A stretch of DNA of 64,000 bases from Hyperoplus lanceolatus. Taxonomy: Eukaryota > Chordata > Actinopteri > Uranoscopiformes > Ammodytidae. Below are positions 1 to 34,420 of the stretch, piece after piece. The notes beneath the pieces were generated by a model. The model worked only from the letters and a program-made list of their open reading frames with translations. It was not told the DNA's origin and did no database searches. The translations under genes were made by a program, and so were the position numbers. The stretch's first letter is position 1. The number at the start of each line of letters is the position of its first letter. The DNA lies in contig CM049414.1 of assembly GCA_026929865.2 (NCBI GenBank), positions 3,229,001 through 3,293,000 of the forward strand. The letters are read 5' to 3'.

Positions 1-1248
1 AGAAGGGGACTGTGTTGGCCAAAATTGGCCCTGGTGAAGAAAAAAAATGAAGCAAATGTATAGCTCCTATTTACATATAAAGAGCTCTATTAATCAAGGT
101 AAGTGTCATTACAGCGTGGCTCATTGAGCAGTGGAGAGTGGGTGTTAAATAAAATTGTGTGTGCTCCGGTGCCTCCGGCGGGCGATATGTCTTGATTTGA
201 GAAGTGTCAGCAGCAGGCTGGAGCTGATAGAGGTAGAGGAGGAGGAGGAGGAGAAGCCCCAGTCCTAATCACATGGCTGGGGGGATGGAGGGAGAGAGGA
301 TGCTAAAAATGAGCTTTATGTGTGGTTCTCTTCTCTGAACATAGAGCACTAGAATGATGCTTTGGCCTAAATGTGAGACTTACTTTTTATTCCTGAATGA
401 ATTACATTTTTCAGTTTTGTCCACCATTTCTACCATTTATCATATGAAATGTGTCGGGACCATAGAAATGGTTTCAAACAACCCAAAATGACAATCTGCA
501 GCAGCCTTGAAAAAAGAAAAGAATCAGGCCTTGATTTTGTTTTAAAAAACTAAAAAGAATGCTCACAGATTCTGTTGCCTAGTGGCGAGACACTGCAGGT
601 GAATGGGGTAAAATAAGTAACTTAATGATATTGTCACGTAACTCTGCCAGTTCTGCTCTCAAATTAAAACTATTTATTTTTGTATTACATTTTTTTTTTC
701 ACAAATTTTTCAATCTACGTGCAAATGTGTCATTATCTAACTCATAACGCGCCGTACATTTAGAAACCAAAAACGTAGATGTTGGATAAAGCCAGAGTTA
801 AAAATGTTATTACATTTTTACAAAATATAAGTGTCCACATTTCTTACTTTAAATTTTATAAATAAGAAATTATGTAAACATCAAAAAAAAAATTCTAATA
901 ACAAAATGTATCATACATCCGACATTGACAAAATGAGGAAAACATCTGTAATAACCTTCAGAATAGTATGACGAATGATTATGAAAAGTTTAGTTGATGT
1001 CAGTGCTTCAGAAGTTTAGATTTTTGGTGTTGAGATATTGGCCTTTAAAGACGGTTTTACAGGAGAAATATAAAGACGCAAACAAACAAACATTCATACT
1101 GTGAAGATACCACTGTGAATATGTTTATGCGTTTAAAAATCACAGGACGAACATCTGAGTATGAGTGGGGGGAAATAGGAGTGAAAGCAGTGGAGGAGAA
1201 GGGGGAGTAGATTTATAATGAAGAGAGACAGATGACTGCATTACTTAC
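1..1248 (-). other. sequence downstream of meis2 exon 12: probable intron, alternatively 3' UTR
   Basis: If the strong donor at 1247-1248 is used, this stretch is intron of meis2 and the last exon lies left of the window. If it is not used, it is 3' UTR. It is AT-rich with purine-rich patches (about 230-300). No coding signal or clear repeat was recognised. Confidence 0.5.
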
Positions 1249-1272
1249 CCTGCTGGCCTCAGTTCAGTGGGT

Positions 1273-23236
<21,964 letters not shown>

Positions 23237-23700
23237 CTCTGTCCGCAGTTTCCAGACGCGTTAAGAGAAGTTTGGTGTTGATGTGTAGTTCAATAGATTA
23301 CTCTTAAATCCGAAGGGGAGAAAAAAATTACAATCCTGTCCTGGGACTGAAATCAATGCAAAGTGTTCCAAAAACAGCTTCTGTCCTCACGCACCAAAAA
23401 CGCGCACTGGCGGCCAGCAAACTGCTTTTCCCTGTGCTTATCCAACGAGAGAGACTGAGTGACAATGTATCAGATGTGAGTGTTTGATGTGAGTGGTCCC
23501 TTTCATAGGAATGTGCTGGCTCTCGTGTTCTCAGTGTGTCCTCATGTCCATGTATCTGCGCGCTCACACGCTCACTGTCCGCGTTTTTAAGAGCGCTCTG
23601 TGATCTGACGGAACGCGGAGGAGCAGCCCCTGCCTCCTCCTGACGAGCCACTGTGTGCTTTTGAAACGTTGATTTCCGGTCATTAGTTTCAAAATAAATC
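23237..23700 (-). promoter_or_regulatory. meis2 5' UTR and proximal promoter (boundaries unknown)
   Basis: Sequence immediately upstream of the meis2 start codon. It is richer in CpG than its surroundings, for example around 23394-23415 and 23555-23625. No TATA box at a convincing distance was seen, which fits a CpG-type developmental promoter. The transcription start cannot be placed from sequence alone. Confidence 0.45.
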
Positions 23701-24100
23701 CGAAGACTTAACCTTTATTCCTCCCTAAAGGACAGTCCTTTCAGCATTAGAAGGAAGTGTACAAATATAAAATAAAAACAATATTATCATATGTATTGAT
23801 AAAATACATTATATAGGCCTATAGTAAAGTAATAATAAGTGATAATATAATATAATCAAAAGTTTAAATGCCCATTGTGTGTTTTTTTTAGCAGGCTCCA
23901 CCACACAACATTAGTTATTTTCTGACGCCAAACAATGTGTGATTTACAAAACTAAAGCACCTAAGTGCAAGAATGTTCACTTGCTTTTTTTATTGGATGC
24001 ATGTACTGAAAACGTTTTTACAATTTTTCCAAAACACATTTGGATATCCTTGTGTTTTTCCTGTGTTCAAAGCATATATTGGTTGAACCATGTAAAAACT
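23701..24100. other. upstream intergenic sequence, nothing recognised
   Basis: AT-rich sequence between the meis2 promoter region and the first SINE. No gene or terminal repeat seen. Confidence 0.5.
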
Positions 24101-24102
24101 AT

Positions 24103-24290
24103 AAACGTGGTGTTGTGGATAGAGCACGTACCATATTGGCTCAAGCCTTCGTTGCAGTGGTTGTGGGTTCAAATCCGACCCGTGGACCTTTACTGCATGT
24201 CATCCCCCCTCTCTCTCTCTCTGTCTTCCCATTTCAACTCTGTACTATCCAACAAAGCTTGAAAATGAAAAAAAAATTATCTTAAAAAAA
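24103..24290 (+). mobile_element. tRNA-derived SINE
   Basis: The head GGTGTTGTGGATAGAGCACG acts as an A-box-like region and GGGTTCAAATCCG as a B box, spaced as in a tRNA. A body of about 100 bp and an A-rich 3' end follow. The same family is present reversed at 43385-43573, sharing the strings GTACCATATTGGCTC and CCTTCGTTGCAGTGGT. It is transcribed by RNA polymerase III when active. Confidence 0.85.
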
Positions 24291-24297
24291 ATATATA

Positions 24298-25557
24298 GGG
24301 GAGAACGGGGTAATCTGAGCCACTTTTTACATTTGCTCCCCTCTAAGCGAGCTAAAATGATTTATCACTCAAGTTTACACATTTCCCATTAATTCAGGAT
24401 GTTTCCTAGAAATGGGCATTAGCAGAATTTTTTCAAGACAAAGGGCAGTGAAGATATGATTATTTAAAAAAAAAGTTGTCATGTGGCTCACTTTACCCCA
24501 GCTGTGGGGTAAACTGAGACAGACCAGAAAATTCAAGGGGTAAACTGATCCACTTACTTTTTCCACTCTAAACTACCATAACAACACACATTGTAACAGT
24601 TAGAATCCTGAAAACTAGCCACACATTCCAGAACTAATGTCGGACTAGTAAAAGAATGATGGGGTTTCGTCAATTAAGCAAAGCAAATTTTCTAAACACT
24701 TGAAAGTAACTCTGAACAAAATCAAATACAACATATTATAATTCAAAAGGTTTTAATAAGATTCAAATGAAAGATAGAACCAGTTAGATTAGAACACATG
24801 TCTGGGGGTCAGAACACAGGACCCTTAGAGCCAGCTTGTGTCTGGGGGTCAAAGTATAGGAAAATTAGAACCAGCGAGAACAGCCTGGGACTCAGAACAC
24901 AGGAGAAGACCCAACTGGAATATAACATCAGCCTGTCATACTCTACAACTAGGCCTACTCTACATTCCAGCCCTGAAGGATACAGGGAAAGATGAGAAGG
25001 TGCTCTTTCCTTGTGGTTGCCCCAGGTCGTCTTCCTGGTGTATTTCTTTGGCATGATGGCTTTTCTACAATGTGTATGACATTAAAATAAAACATATGTT
25101 ATGTAATATTACATTAAAATATGTTTAAGACTAAACTTAACTTGTGCCTCATGGTGGGGCAAAGTGAGACAGTGGCTCACTTTCCCCCACAGCATTTGGC
25201 TCACTTTCCCCCACCACCACAATTTCAGGCTAATCTTTAGCTAATATCATCACATGGTTTTTATATGTTGGTAGTTCAACAACACGTATGCTAGAAGTTT
25301 TTCTACGTGAATACATTTGCTTTGGCACAACAGTTGATTAAGTTGACAGCAAGAAAATTTACTTTTACATGCAAAATACCTATTTTGGTGAAAAAAAACA
25401 TGCTTACCACAGCACCATGAGGTCCTCTCTTTCAGGGCCATGGGGAAATGAGAGGGGCTTGAAAACATATATCTCACATGAACAAAAATGTTTTCCGTTG
25501 CCTAGATACAGGGGGTGGCTCACATTACCCGATGCCTCAGATTCCCCCGTTCTCCCC
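24298..25557 (+). mobile_element. TA-flanked DNA element, GGGGAGAACGGGG family, 1260 bp
   Basis: Starts GGGGAGAACGGGGTAATCTG and ends in CGTTCTCCCC, with TA on both sides inside (TA)n sequence. The interior repeats the terminal words several times (GGGGTAAACTGAGACA, GGCTCACTTTCCCCCAC), which could be transposase-binding sites. No ORF of transposase type. An inverted sibling lies at 29055-30326. Confidence 0.85.
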
Positions 25558-26235
25558 TATATATATATAAACTTGGTTACTATATCATAGTGACTGTAAC
25601 TTTAACCAACTCCTGCATGAGTGACAAAGTACTGGATTCTCGAATGAATTCTAATGCAAATACAATCAAATAAACAACATAGTGTTCTTTTATTATGTAG
25701 AAAACAAAATCTCCATGATGTCAAACATGACTGTTGTCCAAAAGTTCAATGGGGTCGAAAATGCATCCATCTAGCCCACTGTTACTCTCTCTACTGTATA
25801 CATTTCAGACTTAATGCTTTTATTTTGAAGAAGACCTTGACCACGAATACTAGTGTTTGCCAGCTTTGTATTGTATGAGGGAGTTGAAAAATATCAACTG
25901 GCTGAATATAGGAATGTTATGAGGAAACAAAAACAGGCTGATAGCTCAAACTCATACTGGTGATAACACAAACACTGCAACTACTGATGATACAATATCT
26001 ATTTGCCATCTGCCTTCATGTCAGAAGGTTAACATTCATTTTGTGATGCTGCTGGGGTTAGTGACTCAACTCCTATCATTGTCAATTCTGTCTGTAATTG
26101 TCAATTTTAGTCACTTTATTTTCTTAGATCTTCTTACATGAGTGGAGGGTTGTCATGGGATTCCAGATTTATTTGAAAAGCGTTAACAATGTTGTCATTG
26201 TAACATTATTTTTACACTGCTGTTTACATGACTAT

Positions 26236-26312
26236 ACATGACAATGTCTTAGTTCGAATATGATCTTAACTGGGTTAATATTGGAGTATTGCTGTGCATG
26301 TAAACATGGTCA
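26236..26312. mobile_element. right-end fragment of the GACTACGTTTACATGC element family
   Basis: Ends TGCTGTGCATGTAAACATGG, matching the right terminus of the element at 15566-17457. Its left end is not found nearby. Confidence 0.65.
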
Positions 26313-28490
26313 TTTGCTTATGTGAGTGTCACTATAACTGTGTTTACCAAAGCTGCACATTGTTGGACAATAGAATGCACTTTGACCCAGGATCTGTGAG
26401 GTCTGAAGACAATAATTATGATTTAATAGACATTAATCCAAAATCAATGTTTCTAAAAGCAGTGGAAGAGAGTGAAATTATAGAGATTGTTCATAATTGT
26501 AAAAACAAGACTTCTACCGACTATAATGACATTGACATGAGAATAGTTAAACATGTCATTGAAGGAATTGCAAAACCACTTACGCACATCTGTAACTTAT
26601 CATTTCAAACTGGTAAATTCCCCAAAAAATTAAAATTGCAAAAGTCTTACCGCTGCACAAAACTGGAGACAAACACCACTTCACAAACTACAGGCCTGTT
26701 TCACTGCTTCCTCAATTTTCAAAAAATTTAGAAAAACTCTTTGCTGCCAGATTTAACAATTTCATCAATAAACACAATTTACTAACTGACAGCCAATACG
26801 GCTTCAGACCCAACCGATCCACTTCATTAGCTTCATTGAGCTAATTGAAAAGATATCAAATTCCCTGGACCAAAAGAATTATGCAGCCGGTGTTTTTATT
26901 GATCTTAAAAAAGCATTTGATACCATAAATCATGACAGAATAATCAATAAATTAGAACGGTATGGTATCAGGGGGGTTGTATTAAACTGGCTGAGGAGCT
27001 ATTTACAGAACAGGCAACAGTTTGTGAAGATGGGTGAACATATGTCATCTTGTTTGGACATTGCCTGTGGGGTCCCCCAGGGGTCAGTATTAGGGCCAAT
27101 TATTTTAATTCTCTACATTAATGATATATGCAAGACATCAAAGATTTTACAATTTGTGTTATTTGCAGACGACACTAATATTTTTTGTGCGGGAGAGGAC
27201 TTGCAGCAGCTTCTGGAGTTAATTACAACTGAAATGAGCAAATTAAAAAAGTGGTTTGACAATAATAAATTGTCATTGAATCTAAGTAAAACAAAAATCA
27301 TGTTGTTTGGAAATTGTAATTTAAATAATGACGTAAATGTTAAGATTGACGGTGTTAATATTGAAAGAGTGTATGTAAATAAATTCCTTGGTGTGACAAT
27401 AGACCATAAGCTCAGCTGGAAACCTCACATAAAACATGTTAAATCTAAACTGTCACGAAGCATCTTAGTCCTGTGTAAAGCAAAGCATTTATTGGATCAA
27501 AAATCATTGCATATTCTTTACTGCTCAATGATCTTACCTTATTTAAATTACTGTGTGGAGGTCTGGGGGACCACTTACAAAAGCTCACTGCTACCATTAG
27601 TCACAATACAAAAACGAGCCATAAGAATAATCAATAAAGCTGGATATTATGATCACACCAACCTCCTCTTTTTACATTCCCGTATCATAAAGTTCAATGA
27701 CCTGGTTGAATATCAAGTTGCACAAATCATGTTCAAAGCTAGAAATAAACTGCTACCAGGTAACATTCAAAAACTTTTCTTTGACCGAGAGGGGGGTTAC
27801 AATTTGAGGCAACAGTTAAACTTTAAGACACTGGCGGTACGCATGACTTTAAAATGTCATTGCATCTCAATTGGGGGTGTGAAACTGTGGAATGGGATGA
27901 GGATGGAGCTAAAGCAATGTCCAAACATGATCCAGTTTAAAAAAAGGTTCAAAGCAATGATTTTCAAAAGGTACAGGGATGAGGGTGTGAAGTAAGAAGG
28001 AAATTATAATTATATGGATATATATACTGATTGTATAGATATGTATGTAGATATGGATATATTGATTGTTTATAATTATAAATATAGATATATGCATTGT
28101 ATAAATATATAAAATATAAAAAATGTTATAAGTATATTAAGTTGTATGTATGTATGTATAGTTTGTAAATGGCAAATATAGTATCGCCAATTGTACAGAG
28201 AATATATGGATTAAGAGAAGCGAATATAATAAATATTTTTATTTTTTTAATTTAATAGATATTTTTATTTTTTATTTTTTTACTATGGAAAAGGGGTAGG
28301 ATTAAATAAGTGTATACTTCTTCCTGCTCCTTTTCAGGCATATCTCAGCAATACAGATCATTTGTTTTCTTTTATTTATTTTTTTTTTTTTTGTGAAAAC
28401 ATAATTTTTGTTTGTTGTATTTCCATGCTTTTCATTTTGTTTTGTATCACTGATATGTCTGAAATAAATTGAATCAAATCAAATCACTTT
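26313..28490 (+). mobile_element. 5'-truncated non-LTR retrotransposon (L2/CR1/Jockey-type) with reverse transcriptase
   Basis: RT motifs run in order: FIDLKKAFDTINH at about 26895-26933, GVPQGSVLGP at about 27067-27096, and the catalytic FADD box at about 27162-27173. The stretch 27024-27995 is open for 323 residues. Upstream, 26294-26731 is open in another frame. At least one frameshift near 26840 and a stop near 26731 break the protein. The 3' end is T-rich sequence with AATAAA followed by repeated AATCA units (about 28460-28490). The exact clade needs a tree. The copy cannot be active as read. Confidence 0.88.
27024..27995 (+). pseudogene. reverse transcriptase C-terminal part, open 323 residues
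   Basis: Part of the LINE above. It contains GVPQGSVLGPIILILYIND, the FADDTN catalytic box, and the thumb-like region LSLNLSKTKIMLFG. The C-terminal half has the conserved LGVTIDHKLSWKPHI pattern of this LINE group. It lacks the N-terminal RT blocks in frame and the endonuclease, so it is a fragment of a broken ORF. Confidence 0.88.
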
Positions 28491-29054
28491 GGCATTGATT
28501 ACCACCATGACTAAAGCCACCGATAGCATTTAATAAGTTGACCAAGGCGGCTGCACAGTTATTCAATTACACCAGATACCGTATTTCCTCAAGAATAACA
28601 GCCCAAATAAAGGCCTGGCGAAAGAAGAACAGAACAGTTCTATCAACTAAATTTAATAAATTCAACAATACAATCATGGTATTTTCAACACTCCACAGAA
28701 GTGGATTTCTTATTTAAAGTGTAATTGTCCTCTTTCAGTCACAGCTTCTTGTATGTTCCAGCCAAAGTGTGTTTTGTCACAATATAGCTACATTTGAAGT
28801 TGCATATTGGAACGGTACAAGTTAAGTTATTCTGTCCACTGAACTGTTACATGGCTTTTATTTGAAAAGACACAGGAAGTGTTGAGTATTAAGAGAATAA
28901 TCTGGTTACAGAAATTGAAATGGTGAAACAGAATCAGTCGGAAAACAAGGAGGTGTTAAGGATAGGAACATAGAGGGAATTAGAGATAAGGGCATGTCTC
29001 TAGTGTAAGCCTATTGAGTTTAATTTGAGTTCTGCATCATTTCAAATGAATGTA
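28491..29054. other. intergenic stretch, nothing recognised
   Basis: AT-rich. ACCGTATTTCCTCAAGAATA near 28577 resembles a transposon terminus seen in fish repeats, but no partner end was found. Confidence 0.4.
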
Positions 29055-30326
29055 GGGGAGAGCGGGGGAATGTGAGCCATTGGGTAATGTGAGACACCCC
29101 CTGTATCTTGGCAATGGACCACATTTTTGGTCATGTGAGATATACCTGTGTGTTTTCAAGCCCCTCTCATTTCCCCTTTGCCATGAAAGAGGGGACCTCA
29201 TGTTGATGTTGTAAGCATGTTTTTTTTCACAAAAATGTATTTTTTGCATGTAAAAGTTAATTTTCTTGGGGTCAACTTAATCAATTGTTGTGCCAAAGCA
29301 AATTAATTCAGGTAGAAAAACTTCCATCATAAATGTTGATGAACTACCAACATATGAAACCATGTGATGATGATAACTAAAGATTAGCCTGATTTGCTGA
29401 GAGAGGTAGTTTTTTCTCAAATTGTGGCAGTTGTGTTAAGTGAGACAGTGTCTGTGCCCTCTTTTAATGAATCCATTATATTTGAGGTAGCAAGGAGACT
29501 AGTTTGAATAAGACAAAAGACAATGTGGGCTGGAGGTGGGGGTTGATGGTTGAAGGGGTGTCAGCAAGGGCATGGTTTAGCACGTATGTATGTGGGGGAC
29601 AGGAGAGTGACCATTAACACCAATAGACTCTAAGTAATATGTCTTTATTCAATGAATGATCCCAATAAAACAAATGCAGAAAAATATTAATCAAAGACTC
29701 AAAAGATGGAAAATGACAGCTGGGTCTAGTCCTGTGTTCTGAGTCCCAGGCTGTTCTAGCTGGTTCTGATTGTTCTTTGCTCTGACCCAGACACTAGCTG
29801 GCTCTAAGGGTCCTGTGTTCTGACCCCCAGACTGTGTTTTAATCTAACTGGTTCTATCTGTCATTTGAATGTTAATTATTGGATATGAATTATATGGTGT
29901 ATTTGATCAGAGTTACTTTTAAGTGTTTAAAAAATGTTTTTCTTAATTGACCAAACCCCATGATTCTGTTACTCGCCCTACATTAGTTTTGGAATATTTG
30001 GTTTTCAAGCTAGCTGTCAGGAGTGTAACTGTTACAACATTTGTTGTTATGGTAGTTTCAGAGTGGAAAAAGTAAGTGGATCAGTTTACCCCCTTGATTT
30101 CTCTGGTCTGTCTCAGTTTAACCCACAGCTAGGGTAAACTGAGACACAAGACAACTTTTTTTAAAACAATCATATTTTCACTGCCCTTTGTGATGAATAA
30201 ATTCATGCCCTTTTCTAGGAAACATCCTGAATTAATGGGAAATGTATAAATTTGACTGATAAATCATTTTAGCTACCTTAGGGGGAAGCCAATGTAAAAA
30301 GTGTCTAACATTACCCCGTTCTCCCC
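29055..30326 (-). mobile_element. inverted sibling of the 24298-25557 TA-flanked element, 1272 bp
   Basis: Starts GGGGAGAGCGGGGGAATGTG and ends CCCCGTTCTCCCC, with TA at 29053-29054 and 30327-30328. Read in reverse it aligns with 24298-25557 along its length, for example the AACTGAGACA, AAACATCCTGAATTAATGGG and TGGTTCTATCT segments. It is non-coding. Confidence 0.85.
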
Positions 30327-30329
30327 TAC

Positions 30330-32822
30330 ATTGTATTATTATGTTTCTCATTAATTGGTTTATTTATTATTTATGTTCATCCCCTGTCAACATTTCGCTC
30401 TGGAAATTTTTCTACAAAAACACACAGGTAAGTGTGAATCGTGTATATTTCAAAGTCAAATGCGCATTAATGGAAATATTGTTTAACTTTGATCAAATGT
30501 GTTGAGAACAGATATTTTCGATGTTAGATAGATTGGCAGGGAGCCTTCACACAGTGAATTAAATTAGCTCTGATATTGGTGATATTTATTTATTTATAAA
30601 TAGATGGATAGCTGAAGGAGCCTGTCACTTATCTTGTTCATTATCTTCAGCAGCTTGTGCAACATCCTTCTCTTGACAACATACTCTAAGTGCCCTAGAT
30701 CAGTCTCCAAAGCAGAGCCAGCCTTCATTATCACTGTTCAGCTTCTTAAGAGTCACTGGCTCTGAGAGTACAGTCCCCTAGTAGTAAACATCTCCTCAGA
30801 CATGAGCCATCTGCGGCACAAACTGTGTGTCCATCAGGTAGTCAAGAATCCAGAAGGTTTTGGGGACGTCTACTGCATCATTTGGAGCTTCTCACACAGC
30901 AGTGTAGGCTGGTAGGCTGGATCATGTTAAAGGTGCAGGAAACCTCACACTGCTGCCTGCTTTGTTCAGAGAGAGTGGGTTCACTGAAGCAGGTAGAAAA
31001 TGCATTCTTCTTTTTCTCCAAGATATGGGTGGATCCACTGGTCTGAGATGGACCAACATCAGCCTCTCAAGGACTTTTCATGAGGTAGGATGTTAGAGCA
31101 AAAGGTCTTAAGTTATTGAGGGTAGACGGCTGCTATCTTGTTGTATACTACCTCAGGAGGGCCCTGAGGCTGACACCATCCGGACCGCGGACGTTATTCT
31201 GGTGCAGTCTCTCCAGCTGCCTCTTCACCTGACCGTTGGAAATGGACAAGACGGGGAGATCAGTGTCTATACTGACTTGGCTGGAGGTGTGGATGAGCCT
31301 GTGCTGTAGTCCGTGGTTGGGGTTGATGGATGAGGGAAGGCACAGTATACAATGTCACTCACTGTGGAGGACTGTGAGAGGAAAGCAGCTGGGCGGGTGG
31401 TGTGGGGTCAGGGCGGGTGGTGTGGGGTCTGTGTGGCTGGGGAGGAGGCAGCTGAGGATCCAATGCTGAATCTATTGAAGAAGATGTTAAGCTCATTTGT
31501 TTTTCGTGAAAGCCTGTTATCTTTTTCAGTCCTGAACGCACATCCTGTATGTTAAATTTCTCTCCAGCGTTTTCATGTATGAGTCATTGCTCTGCCTTTG
31601 TCTAACTCCCAGCTCCCTGTATGCTCTTCAGCAATTCCCTGTCCCCATCTCTGAAGTATCTCTCTTATTTTATTCAGCAGTACCCTCAGGTGTCTGGTGA
31701 TCCTGGAGCCTGCAACAGTTGATGACAGAATGTAAACAGGGACAACAATAGCACATGTGTACCCCGAAGGCAGATATTATGTACGAAAATCACCGCCAAC
31801 AGTTCAATATCCAGCCTGTAGAAGCAGCACTTCCATCACCTTTCTTCTTTTCACAAATTATTAATCAAAATGTGGGAAAGAATTGTATAATTTTTCCCTG
31901 ACCACCAGTGTCCACCACAGTTTTCAATGGTTACCTCCCCTTCTTCAACACAACTGTCACTGTCATCTTCAATTGCTTAGGAACTGCAACCCTCCCCACC
32001 ATGTCTACACCTCCATATCCTGTCCATGAATGACACAAACATGAGAGTAAGTAAGTATACCTCTGTAATGGGCACACACACTCTGGTACCCCTTTTTGAA
32101 CAGGGGAACCACCACCCCAGTCTGCCACTCCTTGAGCACTGTTCCAGACTTGCACGCAATGTTGTTGATGTTATCACCTCAGGGCCTTGTCATTGTGCAA
32201 GTGCTCCTTCCACCGCCCGATCACCTCCTCAACAGTGTCCTATCCAGACTGTGCACAGCTTGGATTAAAAAGAAAGGGTCTGCATGAGGTGTAAGTTGAA
32301 GATCTCTCTGACAGGGGCCTCCTCCAGATGTTCCCATTTCATCTGCACTACCCGTTTAGGCTTACCAAGTCTGTCTAGAGTCTTCCCCCACCCTTTGGCC
32401 CGACTCAACACCAGATGGTGATCAGTTGACTGCATCTCTTAAACCAAGGGTCCAAAACATGCAGCCTCAGATCAGACGATACAATCAGAAAATTCGGTCA
32501 TCTTCCTTTGTCCTAAGAGTTTTTCGTACCATGTACATTTATGAGCATCCTTATGTTTGAATATGGTTTTCGTTAAAGACAATCCATGACAAGCACAGTA
32601 GTCCAACAACAACGATCACTCGGGTTAAGATCAGGGAGGCAGTTCCCTTTCCAGTTGTCTCCATCATTGATGGGCGAGTTAAAGTTAAGCTAAAGGAGCC
32701 CCATGCAGGACTCCGTTCAGTGTCTCACAGAAGGCCTAAATACTCTGAAATAACAGATCTAACTAATTAATGCACTGGATGCCACAATTTTGCCTCAGAT
32801 GTCCAAAGACGTTGCAAGTACC
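30330..32822 (-). mobile_element. degraded LINE remains, minus strand
   Basis: About 31920-32450 on the minus strand carries decayed LINE-like strings: a PLFKKG-type motif next to a VCxxYRG-like motif, and a SRAKGWGKTLDRLGKPKRV-like stretch typical of fish LINE ORF2 N-terminal RT linkers. Many stops and shifts. About 30600-31700 may belong to another copy; assignment there is weak. Confidence 0.5.
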
Positions 32823-32830
32823 ACCATGTG

Positions 32831-34420
32831 CAGTGGCGTGCACAGGTAGACCTGAAGAGGTGCTGAAGCACCTGCCCTTTTCCCGTGGCCCAATCAAGTG
32901 CCCTTTTGAAAAAAATAATAATAATCTGAAAGTTAATTTATTTTTATTTTTTTTTACAGTGCATGTGGCCCATGCCGACATTATCATCTATAAATGCTCA
33001 ACGATTAAAAACGTTTGACAATAATGCCCCAATAAATATGCCCCTCCTCCTCCTCCTCCTCCTCCGCACACACTTCCTTTGTCAATGTGAACGCGCAGAG
33101 TGGACACTAACGGAGGCGCGTTGCCGCAGCAGTTCACAGCTGCTGCACACACACACACACCTACTCCCCGGCCTGCCCTGCCCCACCAGCGAGGTAACAC
33201 ATACATGAATGGAGTCAAGAGTGTATTGTTTGCCCCCTAAGCCTCAGTTGCCAAGCTATAAATTGCATTTATTTGTCTCTGTTATAAAGTAGCCTCTATC
33301 ATGCAGCGCCACACAGCTGAGCAATTAGCCGACTGTCCTGCTTAACAAGCTAGCCAAAAAAAAAAAAATAGATATGACGTGATGAACACAACTAATGTCG
33401 GCGGAGTTTGTCATTGGTACAGCATGTGAATCTATCAGTATGCTGAATATTTAGTGTTGTTTAGGTTTACTTTTGGCTATATAATTAACACTTCACTTGC
33501 AGTAATTTATTTGCAAAATGACAAACAGGCAATTCCCAATTGCCTGCAGAAAAAGTAGCCTTGTGCCTTGTAATGTAACCAAGCAGTCTTATTCATATGG
33601 TTGGTCTCTTTTTATTTACAAATTGCAGTATAATGCCTAGAAAGGAAGAAGATGAAGTTGAAAGGTCAGAGTCAAGACCAGAGTCATGTTAGCTGTTCAG
33701 GGCCTTTTAAAGCTCAGACTTTAATGTTGAACTATTCCTTGAATGTTATTGAAATATCTTAAAAGCTGTCCACACATTTTATTTTAACTACGCAAAGTGG
33801 GTTGGTGGTACTAAATCAGTCATGAAGCTATATAAGCTAATTATATTATTTTGTCCCAACCATAAGTTATTTCTATGTTACAAGACTTGCAGTAATCTTG
33901 TATTTACCTTAATAGGATATTATTAGTACGGAGATCAGGGGCCTAACGAAGACTTCAAAGAGAGAATTTGGGATAAGGGATTATTTAAAAAAATCTGAAA
34001 CTGACTGTTTTTTTTCAAACATAAATTTTGTCTTTCTGCTTTTTGGTAAGTCTGTGTTTCCAAATTATTCCAGAAAATAGTACTAAATAGCCCACATTGA
34101 CACAGGTGATTTAGCCTTAGCTTTCTTCTCAAAGTGCACCAGATTGATGAATTTTACTTTAAAAGGTTCAAATGTTTCTTCTAGGGGTGTCCGGGGGAAT
34201 GCTCCCCCGGACACCCCTAGAAGGTCCAGGGTCCCAAACACAGTCTCCCAAATTCCTTTGAGAAACACTCTATGTGTGGCCGGGTATTAAAAGTCATTAG
34301 GCCAGGGGGGGTTTTGTACAAGTACCCTTAAAATGATTTGGTCATTCATCGATAGAATATATTGTGCCCTTTTTTTTTGCACTGAGCACCTGCCCCCCAA
34401 AATGTCTGTGCACGCCACTG
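32831..34420. mobile_element. hAT non-autonomous element, 1590 bp, 8-bp target duplication
   Basis: Ends CAGTGGCGTGCACAG and CTGTGCACGCCACTG. Flanks are ACCATGTG on both sides (32823-32830, 34421-34428). No transposase ORF. It includes a perfect 21-bp stem palindrome at 34178-34223. Confidence 0.92.
34178..34223. repeat. perfect 21-bp inverted repeat with 4-nt loop
   Basis: The left arm 34178-34198 and right arm 34203-34223 are exact reverse complements, C/G-rich in the centre (GTCCGGGGGA). It lies inside the hAT element. Confidence 0.95.

Noticed and set aside
230..236. let-7 seed match (CTACCTC on the minus strand) in the meis2 3' UTR
   Set aside because: The strong donor after the stop codon makes this region more likely an intron, and a single 7-mer match is weak.
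24103..24190. A functional tRNA gene
   Set aside because: A- and B-box-like motifs are present, but the acceptor and anticodon stems do not pair properly, and a second dispersed copy with the same body shows it is a SINE.
34178..34223. microRNA precursor
   Set aside because: A 21-bp perfect stem with a 4-nt loop inside a hAT element is too short for a canonical precursor; listed as an element hairpin instead.
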